In this document: in pieces, positions 1 to 6,790 of the stretch | Layout: every line of letters begins with the position of its first letter | How positions within the stretch are numbered: position 1 is the first letter of the stretch | Assembly (NCBI GenBank): GCA_027335515.1 | Contig: DAHWHT010000106.1 | Location: forward strand, 1 to 9,135 | Direction: 5' to 3' | DNA from: Clostridia bacterium | GTDB lineage: Bacteria > Bacillota_E > RBS10-35 > JAJYVN01 | Length of the DNA stretch: 9,135 nucleotides | Translations under genes and position numbers: made by a program | Notes under the pieces: generated by a model | What the model was told of the DNA's origin: nothing | Database searches by the model: none | The model's input: the letters and a program-made list of their open reading frames with translations, nothing else

Positions 1-22
1 GGGGGGGGGGGGGGGGGGGGGG
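1..22. other. Poly-G run, probable sequencing/assembly artefact
   Basis: The first 22 bases are all G, immediately before the start codon of the response regulator at 24. Two-colour Illumina chemistry calls G when signal is lost, so such runs are common at artefactual contig ends. No real promoter or ribosome binding site can be read here. It could in principle be a genuine homopolymer, but its position at base 1 argues against that. Confidence 0.8.
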
Positions 23-23
23 C

Positions 24-731
24 ATGCCACGGCTACTGGTCATCGACGATGACGCCGAGGTGCGCGGGGTCATCCAGGCCTACGGTGAGAGCGCGGGCTG
101 GACGGTGGAAGGAACCGCGACGGCGGCGGCCGGACTTGCTGCCCTGGATGGGCCCCAGCCGGACGTGGTCGTCTTGGACATCATGCTCCCGGACCGGAGC
201 GGTTGGGACGTGCTCGCGTCCATCCGGCGGCGCTCGGACGTATACATACTGATGCTCACCGGCCGCGGTGCCGAAACGGAGCGGATCCTCGGCCTCACCC
301 GTGGCGCAGACGACTACCTCGTCAAACCGTTCAGTCCCGGGGAGCTACTGGCCCGCTGCCAGGCGCTCTTGCGCCGGCTCCGCGGCGCTCGGGATGGCGC
401 CCTGACCACCGCGGAAGTGTTGCGCATGGGCCCCCTGACGATCGACACCGCCGCCCGGCGGGTCGAGATCGACGCCACGCCGGTAGAGCTTACGGCCCTG
501 GAGTTCAGCCTGCTGCAAGCCATGGCGCGGCATCCCGGCCGGGTGTTCACGCGCGGGCAGCTCGTCGCTGCGGTATGGGGCGACGCGTACGAGGGTTACG
601 AACGCGTCATCGACGTGCACGTCGGTCACATTCGAAAGAAGCTTGGCGATGATCCAGACGCGCCCAGATTCATTGAAACGGTGCGCGGCGTGGGTTACCG
701 TTTCCTCCCTCCGGCCGCGGAACGGCCGTGA
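24..731 (+). CDS. OmpR/PhoB-family response regulator
   Basis: A 235-residue two-component response regulator, full length for the OmpR/PhoB family. The receiver domain covers about residues 1-115: acidic residues D8-D10 (VIDDD), phospho-acceptor D52 in VVVLDIMLPD, conserved T79 in MLTGRG, and K101 in YLVKPF. The C-terminal winged-helix DNA-binding domain covers about 128-230, with the typical LTALEFSLL and RGVGYRF signatures. It overlaps the downstream kinase gene by four bases (GTGA), so the two are translationally coupled and form a pair. The upstream control region is hidden by the poly-G run, so the ATG at 24 rests on the MPRLLVIDDD start alone. The target genes are not shown. The nearby copper genes make metal or envelope stress plausible, but this is an inference from context. 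Confidence 0.95.
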   Translation: MPRLLVIDDDAEVRGVIQAYGESAGWTVEGTATAAAGLAALDGPQPDVVVLDIMLPDRSGWDVLASIRRRSDVYILMLTGRGAETERILGLTRGADDYLVKPFSPGELLARCQALLRRLRGARDGALTTAEVLRMGPLTIDTAARRVEIDATPVELTALEFSLLQAMARHPGRVFTRGQLVAAVWGDAYEGYERVIDVHVGHIRKKLGDDPDAPRFIETVRGVGYRFLPPAAERP

Positions 732-1801
732 GCGTGCAGCGGCGGTTCCGCCAGGCACTGTTACTCGTGGCCGCGGCGGCCTCCGGGCTGACGCTGGTCG
801 GAACGGTCCTGATCGCCGGACTCGGCCTCGACCGGGGTTTTCTCCATCTCCTGCCGCCGCAGGTGCTGCGCCAGGCCGCGCCCGTCTTCGAACGTGCGCT
901 CATCACCGCCATCGTTCTGGGGAGTGCGTTGGCCGGCACCGGTGCCCTTGGACTTTCCTGGTGGCTCTCCCGGGCTCTGGCGCAGACCTTGAGTGTTCGG
1001 CTCGAACCATTCGTGGCCCTTTCGCGCCGTATCGCCCGTGGAGACCTGGGCGGCCGCGTCGCCGTCCAGGCTAGCGATGAACTTGGGGAACTGGCCTATG
1101 CGCTGAACCGGATGGCGGAGACCCTCGGTGAGGCGGACCGGCAGCGCGAGACGTTCCTGGCGGCGGTCGCCCACGACCTGCGGACACCACTGACTGCGTT
1201 GCAGGCCAATTTGGAAGGTATGCTGGCGGGTGTCGTCCCGCCCGAACCGGAACGCATTGCCTCGCTCCACGGCGAAGTCGGGCGCTTGATCCGCATGGTC
1301 GAGGACCTGCTGACCCTGGCCAGTGCCCGCGCCGGCGCGCTGCCCCTGGTCCTCCAGCCCACTGACCTTGCCGCGCAGACCCGCGTCCTGGCCGAGCGCT
1401 TTCAGCCGCTGGCGGCCGCCAAAGGTGTGCATCTTGCCTGTGAGGCACCGCCCGAGGGCCAGGCGACCGTGGACCGCGACCGGCTGGACGCCGTGCTGAC
1501 CAACCTGCTCTCCAACGCCATCCGCCACGTGCCGGCGGGGGGTCACGTCCTCGTGCGACTTCGCCTGGATGCCGACATTGCGGAGTGGATCGTCGCCGAC
1601 GACGGCCCCGGTATCCCGCCGGAGATCCTGCCCCACGTCACTGAGCCGTTCGTGCGCGGCGATCCGGCGCGCGGCCGTGAGGCTGGCTCCGGCCTTGGCC
1701 TAGCCATCGCCGACACCTGGGTACGGGCGCACGGCGGCACGCTGCACATCGCCTGCGACCACGGCACCCGCGCGGTGGTGCGGATCCCGCTCGGGGGCTG
1801 A
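728..1801 (+). CDS. HAMP-domain sensor histidine kinase
   Basis: A 357-residue membrane sensor kinase, partner of the preceding response regulator. Transmembrane helix 1 is about residues 8-33, helix 2 about 57-80. Only some 23 residues lie between them on the outside. A HAMP linker follows (about 81-134), then the HisKA dimerisation domain with phospho-acceptor H149 in AHDLRTPL. The ATPase domain has the N box (N263, NLLSNAIRH), G1 box DDGPGIP (291-297), F box TEPFVR and G2 box GSGLGLAI (320-327). All catalytic motifs are intact. The start is GTG at 728, overlapping the regulator's stop. The very small outer loop has no Cys, His-rich or Met-rich metal site like that of CusS, so the signal may be sensed in the membrane or through a partner. 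Confidence 0.95.
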   Translation: MSVQRRFRQALLLVAAAASGLTLVGTVLIAGLGLDRGFLHLLPPQVLRQAAPVFERALITAIVLGSALAGTGALGLSWWLSRALAQTLSVRLEPFVALSRRIARGDLGGRVAVQASDELGELAYALNRMAETLGEADRQRETFLAAVAHDLRTPLTALQANLEGMLAGVVPPEPERIASLHGEVGRLIRMVEDLLTLASARAGALPLVLQPTDLAAQTRVLAERFQPLAAAKGVHLACEAPPEGQATVDRDRLDAVLTNLLSNAIRHVPAGGHVLVRLRLDADIAEWIVADDGPGIPPEILPHVTEPFVRGDPARGREAGSGLGLAIADTWVRAHGGTLHIACDHGTRAVVRIPLGG

Positions 1802-1805
1802 TCGG

Positions 1806-1865
1806 CAGGGCTCTCCCTGGTGGCGCATGTGGCCGCGGCATGTGGTGTGGACGGGCCCGCCGCGG
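1806..1865 (+). terminator. Possible hairpins after the kinase gene
   Basis: Just after the kinase stop there is a short inverted repeat CAGGG-ctct-CCCTG (1806-1819). A stronger one follows, with arms CCGCGGC (1833-1839) and GCCGCGG (1859-1865) around a 19-base loop. Neither has a clear T-run after it, so rho-independent termination is doubtful. They could weakly separate the two-component genes from the copper storage gene. Confidence 0.25.
1825..1845 (+). promoter_or_regulatory. Direct repeat GCATGTGG, possible regulator site
   Basis: The octamer GCATGTGG occurs at 1825-1832 and again at 1838-1845, 13 bases apart on the same face order, in the non-coding gap before the copper storage gene. 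OmpR-family regulators bind direct repeats, usually with a period of about 10-11 bases, so the spacing here is not typical. A possible -10 (TATTCT, 1898-1903) lies downstream but I see no convincing -35. This is only a candidate. Confidence 0.2.
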
Positions 1866-1918
1866 AAGACAAACGTATACGCAGCCTGCACGGGGGATAT
1901 TCTACGTCTCGTGGAATT

Positions 1919-1929
1919 AGGAGGGGGTG
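1919..1929 (+). promoter_or_regulatory. Strong ribosome binding site that favours a TTG start
   Basis: AGGAGG at 1919-1924 continues into GGGTG, giving an extended Shine-Dalgarno match. The GTG at 1927 is only two bases away and overlaps this site, which is too close. The in-frame TTG at 1936 lies 11 bases after AGGAGG, or 6 after the GGGGGTG register, and gives a protein starting with M-HQEYRSC. TTG 1936 is therefore the preferred start of the copper storage protein. Confidence 0.6.
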
Positions 1930-1935
1930 TACCCT

Positions 1936-2274
1936 TTGCATCAGGAGTACCGATCCTGCGTGCAGGCCTGCTACGATTGCGCCGCCGAGTGCGAGCACTG
2001 TACCACGGCTTGCCTCAAAGAGCAGGATGTCCAGGCGAGAACAGCCTGCATTCAGGGTCTGCGCGACTGCGCCGACGCATGCGTGATGGCGGCAGCCTTC
2101 ATGTCCCGAGGCAGCGCGCTGGTCAATCAGGTCTGCGGCTTCTGCGCGGAAGCCTGTGATTTGTGCGCCCGCGAGTGTGAGCGCTTCCGGGACGAGCACT
2201 GCCAGGCCTGTGCTCGCGCCTGCCGGCATTGTGCAAAAGAGTGCCACAGCATGGCGGAGATGGCGACGGTCTGA
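1936..2274 (+). CDS. csp3: Csp3-like four-helix-bundle copper storage protein (DUF326)
   Basis: A small protein (112 residues from TTG 1936, or 115 from GTG 1927) with 19 cysteines, mostly spaced CxxxC and CxxC, e.g. CVQACYDCAAECEHC near the N-terminus and HCQACARACRHCAKEC near the C-terminus. This is the pattern of the DUF326/Csp family, in which cysteines line the core of a four-helix bundle and store many Cu(I) ions. No signal peptide is visible, so it should be cytosolic like Csp3; the cysteine count also matches Bacillus-type Csp3 as I recall it. It follows the kinase after a gap of about 130 bases and faces the csoR-copA-copZ operon. The likely role is buffering of Cu(I) when import or leakage exceeds CopA export. 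Function is well supported by family; metal load is inferred. Confidence 0.9.
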   Translation: MHQEYRSCVQACYDCAAECEHCTTACLKEQDVQARTACIQGLRDCADACVMAAAFMSRGSALVNQVCGFCAEACDLCARECERFRDEHCQACARACRHCAKECHSMAEMATV

Positions 2275-2305
2275 ACGCCCGTCAGAATGGGTTCCGGAGA
2301 CTGGC

Positions 2306-2318
2306 ATGACGCGGTCAT
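2306..2318. repeat. Small inverted repeat ATGAC-gcg-GTCAT
   Basis: A perfect 5-base-arm palindrome with a 3-base centre, four bases before the large hairpin at 2322-2366 in the convergent intergenic region. It may be an extra termination hairpin for minus-strand transcripts or chance. Confidence 0.3.
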
Positions 2319-2321
2319 ATA

Positions 2322-2366
2322 CGACGGTAGGCGTGCAGGGCGTCGTCGCCCACACGCCTACCGTCG
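2322..2366. terminator. Long perfect hairpin between convergent genes, probable bidirectional terminator
   Basis: Arms CGACGGTAGGCGTG (2322-2335) and CACGCCTACCGTCG (2353-2366) match over all 14 bases. Inside, GGGCG (2338-2342) pairs with CGCCC (2347-2351) around a TCGT loop, so the whole element can fold into a nearly continuous stem of 19 pairs. It lies between the stop of the copper storage gene (plus strand, 2274) and the stop of copZ (minus strand, 2385), exactly where both transcripts should end. T-runs on either side are poor, so termination may depend on the unusually strong stem, or the element may act as an RNA-stabilising 3' hairpin. Confidence 0.7.
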
Positions 2367-2384
2367 GCCGGTCTTGCGTTGGCT

Positions 2385-2597
2385 TTATGCGGACACCAGG
2401 GTATACCCGGCCTTCTCAACCGCCTTGGCCAGCTCGTCGGGGGTGACTTTGTCCTCTTCGTAACCCACCTTGGCTTGCTGTCGCTGCAGGTCGACCTCAG
2501 CCGAGGCGACCCCCGGCACACCCTTGAGCGCCTTAGTCACCGCCGTCTGGCAGTGCGCGCAGGTCATGCCCTGTACCGCGAACGTCCTTGTCGTCAT
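2385..2597 (-). CDS. copZ: Copper chaperone CopZ (heavy-metal-associated domain)
   Basis: A 70-residue single HMA-domain protein, the standard size of CopZ. The Cu(I)-binding loop is GMTCAHC at residues 10-16, with ligands C13 and C16. The rest fits the ferredoxin-like fold (KALKGVPGVASAEVDL; AVEKAGYTL). It has no signal peptide and should act in the cytosol, carrying Cu(I) to CopA or exchanging it with CsoR. The ATG at 2597 is preceded on the minus strand by GGAGGAG with suitable spacing. It is the last gene of csoR-copA-copZ, 87 bases after the copA stop, and ends before the large hairpin at 2322-2366. Confidence 0.95.
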   Translation of the reverse strand: MTTRTFAVQGMTCAHCQTAVTKALKGVPGVASAEVDLQRQQAKVGYEEDKVTPDELAKAVEKAGYTLVSA

Positions 2598-2641
2598 GGC
2601 GTCTCACTCCTCCATTTCGCCATCTTCGGTTCGCTGGAACA

Positions 2642-2658
2642 CCTCCGCATTGCGGAGG
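2642..2658. repeat. 17-base perfect palindrome between copA and copZ
   Basis: CCTCCGCA-t-TGCGGAGG is an exact inverted repeat in the 87-base gap between the copA stop and the copZ start. As RNA it can form a 7-pair GC-rich stem with a three-base loop. No T-run follows on the minus strand, so it is unlikely to be a simple terminator. It could be an attenuating or stabilising hairpin that sets the copZ:copA ratio, or a protein-binding site. It does not match the CsoR-type operator at 5505-5520. Confidence 0.55.
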
Positions 2659-2684
2659 AGCCCGCGACCCCGTTTCCGCTGCCG

Positions 2685-5180
2685 TCATCGGACCGACCCT
2701 GCTGCCGGTGCGTCAGCGAACCGGCGGAGGGGGTGGAAGCGCTTCAAGAGGGTCGAGTTGGTCGTCACCGAGACCGAGCTGAGCGCCATCGCCGCACCGG
2801 CGATGATGGGATTGAGGTGACCGAGCGCCGCGACGGGAATGCCCAGGGAATTGTACACCAGGGCCCAGAACAGGTTTTGCCGGATCTTGCCCAGCGTGGC
2901 GCGGCTCAGATCGATCGCGGCGACGACACCCCGGAGGTCGCCGCGCATCAGCGTAATGTCCGCCGTCTCCATCGCCACGTCGGTGCCGGTGCCCATGGCC
3001 AAGCTGACATCGGCGGTGGCCAGCGCCGGGGCGTCGTTGATGCCGTCTCCGACCATCGCCACGCGGGCCCCGCCCTGCTTCAGTTCCCGAACCTTCGCCG
3101 CCTTGTCCTCGGGTAGCACCTCGGCCAGGACGTGATCGGGGGCGATGCCCACTTCGCCCGCGATGGCCGCCGCCGTGCGGCGGTTGTCCCCGGTAATCAT
3201 CCAGACATCGACACCCATCTCGCGGAGCGCGCGGATTGCCTGGCAGGCCTCCGGCCGCACGGTATCGGCAACGGCAACCACGCCAAGAACCTGGCCGCCC
3301 TGGGCCACGAGCACCGCAGTCTTGCCTTCGGCCTCCAACCGTTCTACGGTCTCCTCGGCCAGGGTGGTGTCCATCCCTTCCCGCGCCATCAGCCTGGCGT
3401 TGCCGACCAAAACGGTCCGTCCGCCCACCGTGGCGCGGATACCGTGACCGGTCAGGGCCTCCACCTGCTCGACCTCCGCCGGAGTCAGCCCCTCACGCTC
3501 GGCCGCCTCCACAATGGCCCTGCCGATGGGGTGCTCGGAACGCCCCTCCACGGCGGCCCCGGTCTCCAGCACGTCAGCCCGCGTGGCCCCGCCCAGAGGG
3601 ACGATGTCGGTGACCGTGGGCTGCCCGCGCGTGATCGTCCCTGTCTTATCGAAGGCCACGGCGCTTATCCGGCCCGCGGCCTCCAGGTGCTCACCCCCGC
3701 GAAAGAGGATGCCGTGTTCCGCCCCGCGGCCAGTGCCCACCATAATGGCGGTCGGCGTGGCCAGGCCGAGGGCGCAAGGGCAGGAGACGACCAGAACGGC
3801 GGTGGCCGAGAGCAGCGCTGCCGTGAAGTTCCCCGTCCCCAGGTACCAACCGAGGAATGTCACCAGCGCGATGCCGATGACCGTCGGGACGAAGTAGTTG
3901 GAAATCGCGTCGGCGATCCGTTGGATCGGTGCCTTGCTGCCCTGCGCCTGTTCCACTGCGCGGACGATCTGCGCCAGCACCGTGTCCCGGCCGACGCGCG
4001 TGGCCCGGAAGGTGAACGAGCCCAAGGTGTTGAGGCTGCCGCCGACGACGGCGTCCCCGACGGCCTTGTCCACCGGCAGGCTCTCGCCCGTCAGCATCGA
4101 CTCGTCAACGGCCGAACTCCCCTCGACCACCTCGCCGTCGACCGGAACCTTCTCCCCGGGTCGGACAACGATCAGGTCCCCCACCCGCACCGCCGAAAGA
4201 GGGATGTCCTCCGGCCTGCCGTCATGCAGGACCCGTGCCGTCTTGGCCTGGAGGCCCAGAAGCTTACCGATGGCCGCGGAGGTGCGGCCCTTGGCGATAG
4301 CCTCCAGATACTTGCCGAGCAGCACCAGGGTAATCAGCAGCGCGCTGGTCTCGAAGTAGGTGCCGGTGATCCCGGCCCGCCGACCCAGAAGCACGGCCGC
4401 CAGGCTATACAAATAGGCGGCCGAGGTGCCCAGCGCCACCAGCACGGACATGTTGGCGTTTCTCGTGCGCAAGTTGAAGTAGGAATCCCGATAAAAGATC
4501 CAGCCCGCGACGAACTGCACCGGTGTCGCCAGGGCGAGTTGCAGCCAGCCGTTGCCCAGCACCGCCGTCAGACCGCTGCCGGGGACCCAGAGGTGCGCCA
4601 CCATCCCACCCAGAAGCGGCAGGGACAGCGCAGCCGCAACCAGCATCCGGTCGCGCCAATGCCGGACTTCCCGGGCACGGGTCGCGGCCCCGCCGTCGTC
4701 GCCCGCTTCGTCCAGGACCCGGGCGTGGTAGCCGGCCTCCTCTACGGCTCGCACAAGTGCCACGGCATCGACCGTCCCGTCGGGGTGGCGGACCAGGGCT
4801 TCGCCTGTCGAGAGGTTAACAGTCGCCCCAAGGACGCCGGGAACAGCGCCAAGAGCGCGCTCAAGGCGCTGCACACAGGACGCGCAGACAATGCCCTCAA
4901 TCGCCAGTCGGGTCGTAGCTTCCGGCACGTCATAGCCCAGTTCGCGGATCCCGCCCACAAGCGCCGCCAGGTCCACCTGAGCGGGATCGAAGGCCACGGT
5001 GGCCCGCTCGCTCGCCAGGTTAACGCCGGCTTCCACCACCCCCGACGTGCGTCGCAGGCCGCGCTCAATGCGTGCGGCGCAGTTGGCGCACGTCATCCCT
5101 GCGATCGGCAGAACCGTCTGGACGGCTCCCGCACCGTCCCCACCTTGTTGTTGCCGAACCTCAGCCTCGGTCACGTTCAT
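2685..5180 (-). CDS. copA: Copper-exporting P1B-type ATPase CopA
   Basis: An 831-residue Cu(I) efflux ATPase counted from ATG 5180. Two N-terminal HMA domains carry GMTCANC (C31, C34) and GIVCASC (C99, C102). About eight membrane helices follow. Key motifs are intact: actuator TGES (364-367), the membrane Cu site CPC (467-469), phosphorylated D511 in DKTGT, the SEHP motif (H550), hinge GDGINDAP (711-718), YN in helix 7 (776-777) and MALSS in helix 8, which mark the Cu(I)-transporting subgroup. It would pump Cu(I) out of the cytosol, fed by CopZ. A GTG at 5198 overlaps the csoR stop as GTGA and would add six residues, but it lacks a ribosome binding site. ATG 5180 has GGGG six bases upstream, so I prefer it. 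The gene is co-transcribed with csoR. Confidence 0.97.
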   Translation of the reverse strand: MNVTEAEVRQQQGGDGAGAVQTVLPIAGMTCANCAARIERGLRRTSGVVEAGVNLASERATVAFDPAQVDLAALVGGIRELGYDVPEATTRLAIEGIVCASCVQRLERALGAVPGVLGATVNLSTGEALVRHPDGTVDAVALVRAVEEAGYHARVLDEAGDDGGAATRAREVRHWRDRMLVAAALSLPLLGGMVAHLWVPGSGLTAVLGNGWLQLALATPVQFVAGWIFYRDSYFNLRTRNANMSVLVALGTSAAYLYSLAAVLLGRRAGITGTYFETSALLITLVLLGKYLEAIAKGRTSAAIGKLLGLQAKTARVLHDGRPEDIPLSAVRVGDLIVVRPGEKVPVDGEVVEGSSAVDESMLTGESLPVDKAVGDAVVGGSLNTLGSFTFRATRVGRDTVLAQIVRAVEQAQGSKAPIQRIADAISNYFVPTVIGIALVTFLGWYLGTGNFTAALLSATAVLVVSCPCALGLATPTAIMVGTGRGAEHGILFRGGEHLEAAGRISAVAFDKTGTITRGQPTVTDIVPLGGATRADVLETGAAVEGRSEHPIGRAIVEAAEREGLTPAEVEQVEALTGHGIRATVGGRTVLVGNARLMAREGMDTTLAEETVERLEAEGKTAVLVAQGGQVLGVVAVADTVRPEACQAIRALREMGVDVWMITGDNRRTAAAIAGEVGIAPDHVLAEVLPEDKAAKVRELKQGGARVAMVGDGINDAPALATADVSLAMGTGTDVAMETADITLMRGDLRGVVAAIDLSRATLGKIRQNLFWALVYNSLGIPVAALGHLNPIIAGAAMALSSVSVTTNSTLLKRFHPLRRFADAPAAGSVR

Positions 5181-5194
5181 GTCTGTCCCCGTCC

Positions 5195-5497
5195 TCACCG
5201 GGAAAACTGCGCGAAGACATCCAGAAGTTCATTGACGGCTCCGTCTCCGTCGCCGCTCTTCAGGGCGCTGGAGACGCATCCGCGCACATGACTCTCCAGC
5301 AGTGACTGCCCAACCGCACCCACCGCCGAACGGATGGCGGCCAACTGCATCAGGATATCCACGCAGTAACGGTCATCCTCCACCATCCGCTGGACGCCGC
5401 GCACCTGCCCTTCGATCTTCCGCAGTCGTGCCAGCAAGGCGGCATTGTCCCGGCGGTAACGGCTATCGGTGCCCAGTGCTTGTTCCAACCCACCCAC
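5195..5497 (-). CDS. csoR: Copper-sensing repressor CsoR
   Basis: A 100-residue all-helical repressor of the CsoR/RcnR (DUF156) family. Cu(I) ligands are visible as C45 (RYCVDIL), H70 (ESHVRGC) and C74, the diagnostic C-H-C set of copper sensors; Y44 and E90 fit the second-shell positions known from CsoR. The N-terminal [14 protein letters not shown] helix is the DNA-contact signature. Apo-CsoR represses its own operon and Cu(I) releases it. A matching operator lies at 5505-5520. The GTG at 5497 has a weak ribosome binding site. An in-frame TTG at 5488, five bases after AGGTGG, would give a 97-residue protein beginning MEQALG and may be the true start. The stop overlaps a GTG in front of copA, so the genes are coupled. 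Confidence 0.95.
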   Translation of the reverse strand: MGGLEQALGTDSRYRRDNAALLARLRKIEGQVRGVQRMVEDDRYCVDILMQLAAIRSAVGAVGQSLLESHVRGCVSSALKSGDGDGAVNELLDVFAQFSR

Positions 5498-5504
5498 CTA
5501 TCTG

Positions 5505-5520
5505 CCATACCCCGGTATGG
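5505..5520. promoter_or_regulatory. CsoR-type operator
   Basis: CCATACC-cc-GGTATGG: two perfect 7-base arms around a 2-base centre. On the coding strand of csoR it reads CCATACCGGGGTATGG, closely resembling the TACC...GGGGGTATGGTA form known for Bacillus CsoR operators. It starts one base after the predicted transcription start and ends eight bases before the csoR GTG, so bound repressor would block initiation or clearance. No second copy of this exact element is seen elsewhere in the window. Confidence 0.85.
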
Positions 5521-5527
5521 TACCTAG

Positions 5528-5557
5528 AGTCTATGACCCCGCCGGAACGGATGTCAA
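5528..5557 (-). promoter_or_regulatory. Promoter of csoR-copA-copZ
   Basis: On the minus strand a perfect -35 box TTGACA (5557-5552) is followed after 18 bases by a -10-like TAGACT (5533-5528, 4 of 6 matches). The predicted start of transcription is about 5521, directly next to the CsoR operator. The 18-base spacing is slightly long. The -35 lies only a few bases beyond the stop of the upstream membrane protein gene. Confidence 0.7.
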
Positions 5558-5562
5558 GCCGC

Positions 5563-5994
5563 TTACGCGCTGCGGCGCAAGCGCCAGACCACCAGCCGGG
5601 GGCCGAGGCGAGTCCGGAAACGGTGGCGCACGGGCATGGCTCCACCGAGCGTCGCGCCCAGCATCCCGCCCATGCCGCCGCCCATGAGCAGCATGCTCCA
5701 GTCCATGGCGTGCAGGGGGATTGGCCCCAGGACCGCCACCGCGGTGGCGGCGGCGACGGCCCCCACCAGGCCGCCGAACCCTCCGCCGGCCATGCCCGCC
5801 ATCATCGCCCACATGTGCGCGTCCGCCCCTTCCGTGGCGGCGGCACACGAGTTGCGCATCCCGCCATAGCCCGCAAGGGCCGCCACCAGCAGTGTGCCCA
5901 GCCCTTGACCCGAGAAGCGCAGATCGACCAGAGCACCCAGCAGCGACCCCAGAAACGTAGCCACGGCGGCCACGCGCATGAACGAACCGAGCAC
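5563..5994 (-). CDS. Methionine-rich small membrane protein, function unknown
   Basis: I do not recognise this 143-residue protein. It appears to have four hydrophobic segments (about residues 7-25, 29-46, 61-89 and 99-121) and a basic C-terminal tail (RHRFRTRLGPR...). Thirteen methionines are present, clustered in and beside membrane segments: HMWAMMAGM (60-68) and HAMDWSMLLMGGGMGGM (95-111), with H60, H95 and C50 near them. Met/His clusters of this kind can bind Cu(I), though Met- and Gly-rich helices can also occur without metal. The start is GTG at 5994, with AGGGGA upstream on the minus strand; ATG at 5979 is an alternative. It lies directly upstream of the csoR promoter, suggesting but not proving a copper role. 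Its own promoter is unclear. Confidence 0.7.
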   Translation of the reverse strand: MLGSFMRVAAVATFLGSLLGALVDLRFSGQGLGTLLVAALAGYGGMRNSCAAATEGADAHMWAMMAGMAGGGFGGLVGAVAAATAVAVLGPIPLHAMDWSMLLMGGGMGGMLGATLGGAMPVRHRFRTRLGPRLVVWRLRRSA

Positions 5995-6259
5995 CTCTAT
6001 CCCCTGCCCTCCACTCCGTCGTCTCTACGCATATGCGGCAGGGCGAGTGGCGCAGTCACTTGGCTCGGACATCGTTACGGGCCGACATGTAGCTTGGTGA
6101 CGGCACCCCAAGACCATGCCGGCTGCCCCGGCGATGGCCCTCAGCCGCGCCGCTGAACCTCCTACAGCTTCAACTCGACGAACGAACGCATCCCGATGGT
6201 GATGACCGCCGACATCACGAGGGACGAGGACCCTTCGCGCCGCCTTCCTTCCCCGCACC
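5995..6259. other. 265-base gap between tlpA and the membrane protein
   Basis: No convincing gene is visible. On the minus strand a weak promoter-like pair is GTGACT then CATATG with an 18-base spacer, just upstream of the membrane protein; the second box lies inside the 10-base palindrome CGCATATGCG (6028-6037). Other small dyads are TCAGC-N6-GCTGA (6141-6156) and a bulged CTTGGTG/CACCCCAAG stem near 6090-6110, which might help end the tlpA transcript. No CsoR-type operator is seen. An open frame starting at a GTG right after tlpA (6258-6025) is arginine-rich and probably spurious. Confidence 0.4.
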
Positions 6260-6790
6260 TCAGCGCGCGACCTCCGCCTCCCGGAGGAAGGACTCCATCT
6301 GTCCCAGGTTCATCGGGCCGGTGTACACCTGCCGGATGACGCCGCGGGCGTCCAGGAAGAAGCTTGTGGGGACGAAGCGGATGTTGTAGGCGTTCGTGAC
6401 CGCTCCGGTCGCGTCCAACAGGAAGGTCCACGTGTACCCGCCAGCCTGCACGGAGGACTGCACGGTCTGAGCGGGCTCGTGCATGTCCACCCCCAGGATG
6501 GCGACCTTATCCCCCTCGAGCTCATGAAACTTCTCGATCTGAGGCATCTCTGCCCGGCACGCCACGCACCAGGTCGCCCAAAAGTTGATCAGCACGAGGC
6601 CGCCACGGAAGCTTTGGAGGGAGACCTGCTGGCCGGACAGTGACTGGAGCGTGAAGACCGCCGCGGGGAAACCCATCATGGGTCGAGCCAACAGACCGTT
6701 ACCGGCCTGTCGCGGTCCGAGCGCGGCCAGGCTAAAGAATGTCCCGGCCAAGAGGAGCAGGCCGAAGGCCAGCAGGAACGGCCGCTTCAT
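6260..6790 (-). CDS. tlpA: Membrane-anchored thiol-disulfide oxidoreductase, TlpA/ResA family
   Basis: A 176-residue thioredoxin-fold protein with an uncleaved N-terminal signal anchor (residues 4-24) that would place the domain outside the membrane. The active site is WCVAC (W74, C75, C78), and the cis-proline is P141 in FVPTSFF. The insert and strand pattern (LINFWATWC, ILGVDMHE) fit TlpA/ResA/StoA proteins, which reduce disulfides in apocytochromes or copper-site proteins such as the CuA subunit of cytochrome oxidase. Its reductant would be CcdA, encoded two genes upstream. The ATG overlaps the stop of the Lgt-like gene (ATGA), so expression is coupled. The exact substrate cannot be read from the sequence; no cytochrome or heme-lyase genes are nearby, while copper genes are. 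Confidence 0.92.
   Translation of the reverse strand: MKRPFLLAFGLLLLAGTFFSLAALGPRQAGNGLLARPMMGFPAAVFTLQSLSGQQVSLQSFRGGLVLINFWATWCVACRAEMPQIEKFHELEGDKVAILGVDMHEPAQTVQSSVQAGGYTWTFLLDATGAVTNAYNIRFVPTSFFLDARGVIRQVYTGPMNLGQMESFLREAEVAR

Noticed and set aside
761..1636. Open frame of 291 codons antisense to the histidine kinase
   Set aside because: Shadow of the kinase gene; no recognisable domain, and the sense strand carries every kinase motif.
1924..1934. GGGT-gt-ACCC at the start of the copper storage gene as a CsoR site
   Set aside because: The arms are only four bases, and most of it is explained by the ribosome binding site. It has little similarity to the operator at 5505-5520.
2399..2408. 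GGGTATACCC, a perfect palindrome resembling half of a CsoR operator
   Set aside because: It lies within the last codons of copZ (Gly-Tyr-Thr), far from any promoter, and lacks the CCATACC/GGTATGG arms.
3132..5291. Open frame of 719 codons on the plus strand
   Set aside because: It lies fully antisense to copA/csoR and has low-complexity, Arg/Gly/His-rich composition typical of high-GC shadow frames. All conserved motifs are on the minus strand.
6025..6258. Possible 77-residue protein starting at a GTG right after tlpA
   Set aside because: Arg/Ala-rich with no motif or ribosome binding site of its own. The composition matches non-coding high-GC DNA, although tight spacing to tlpA leaves a small chance.
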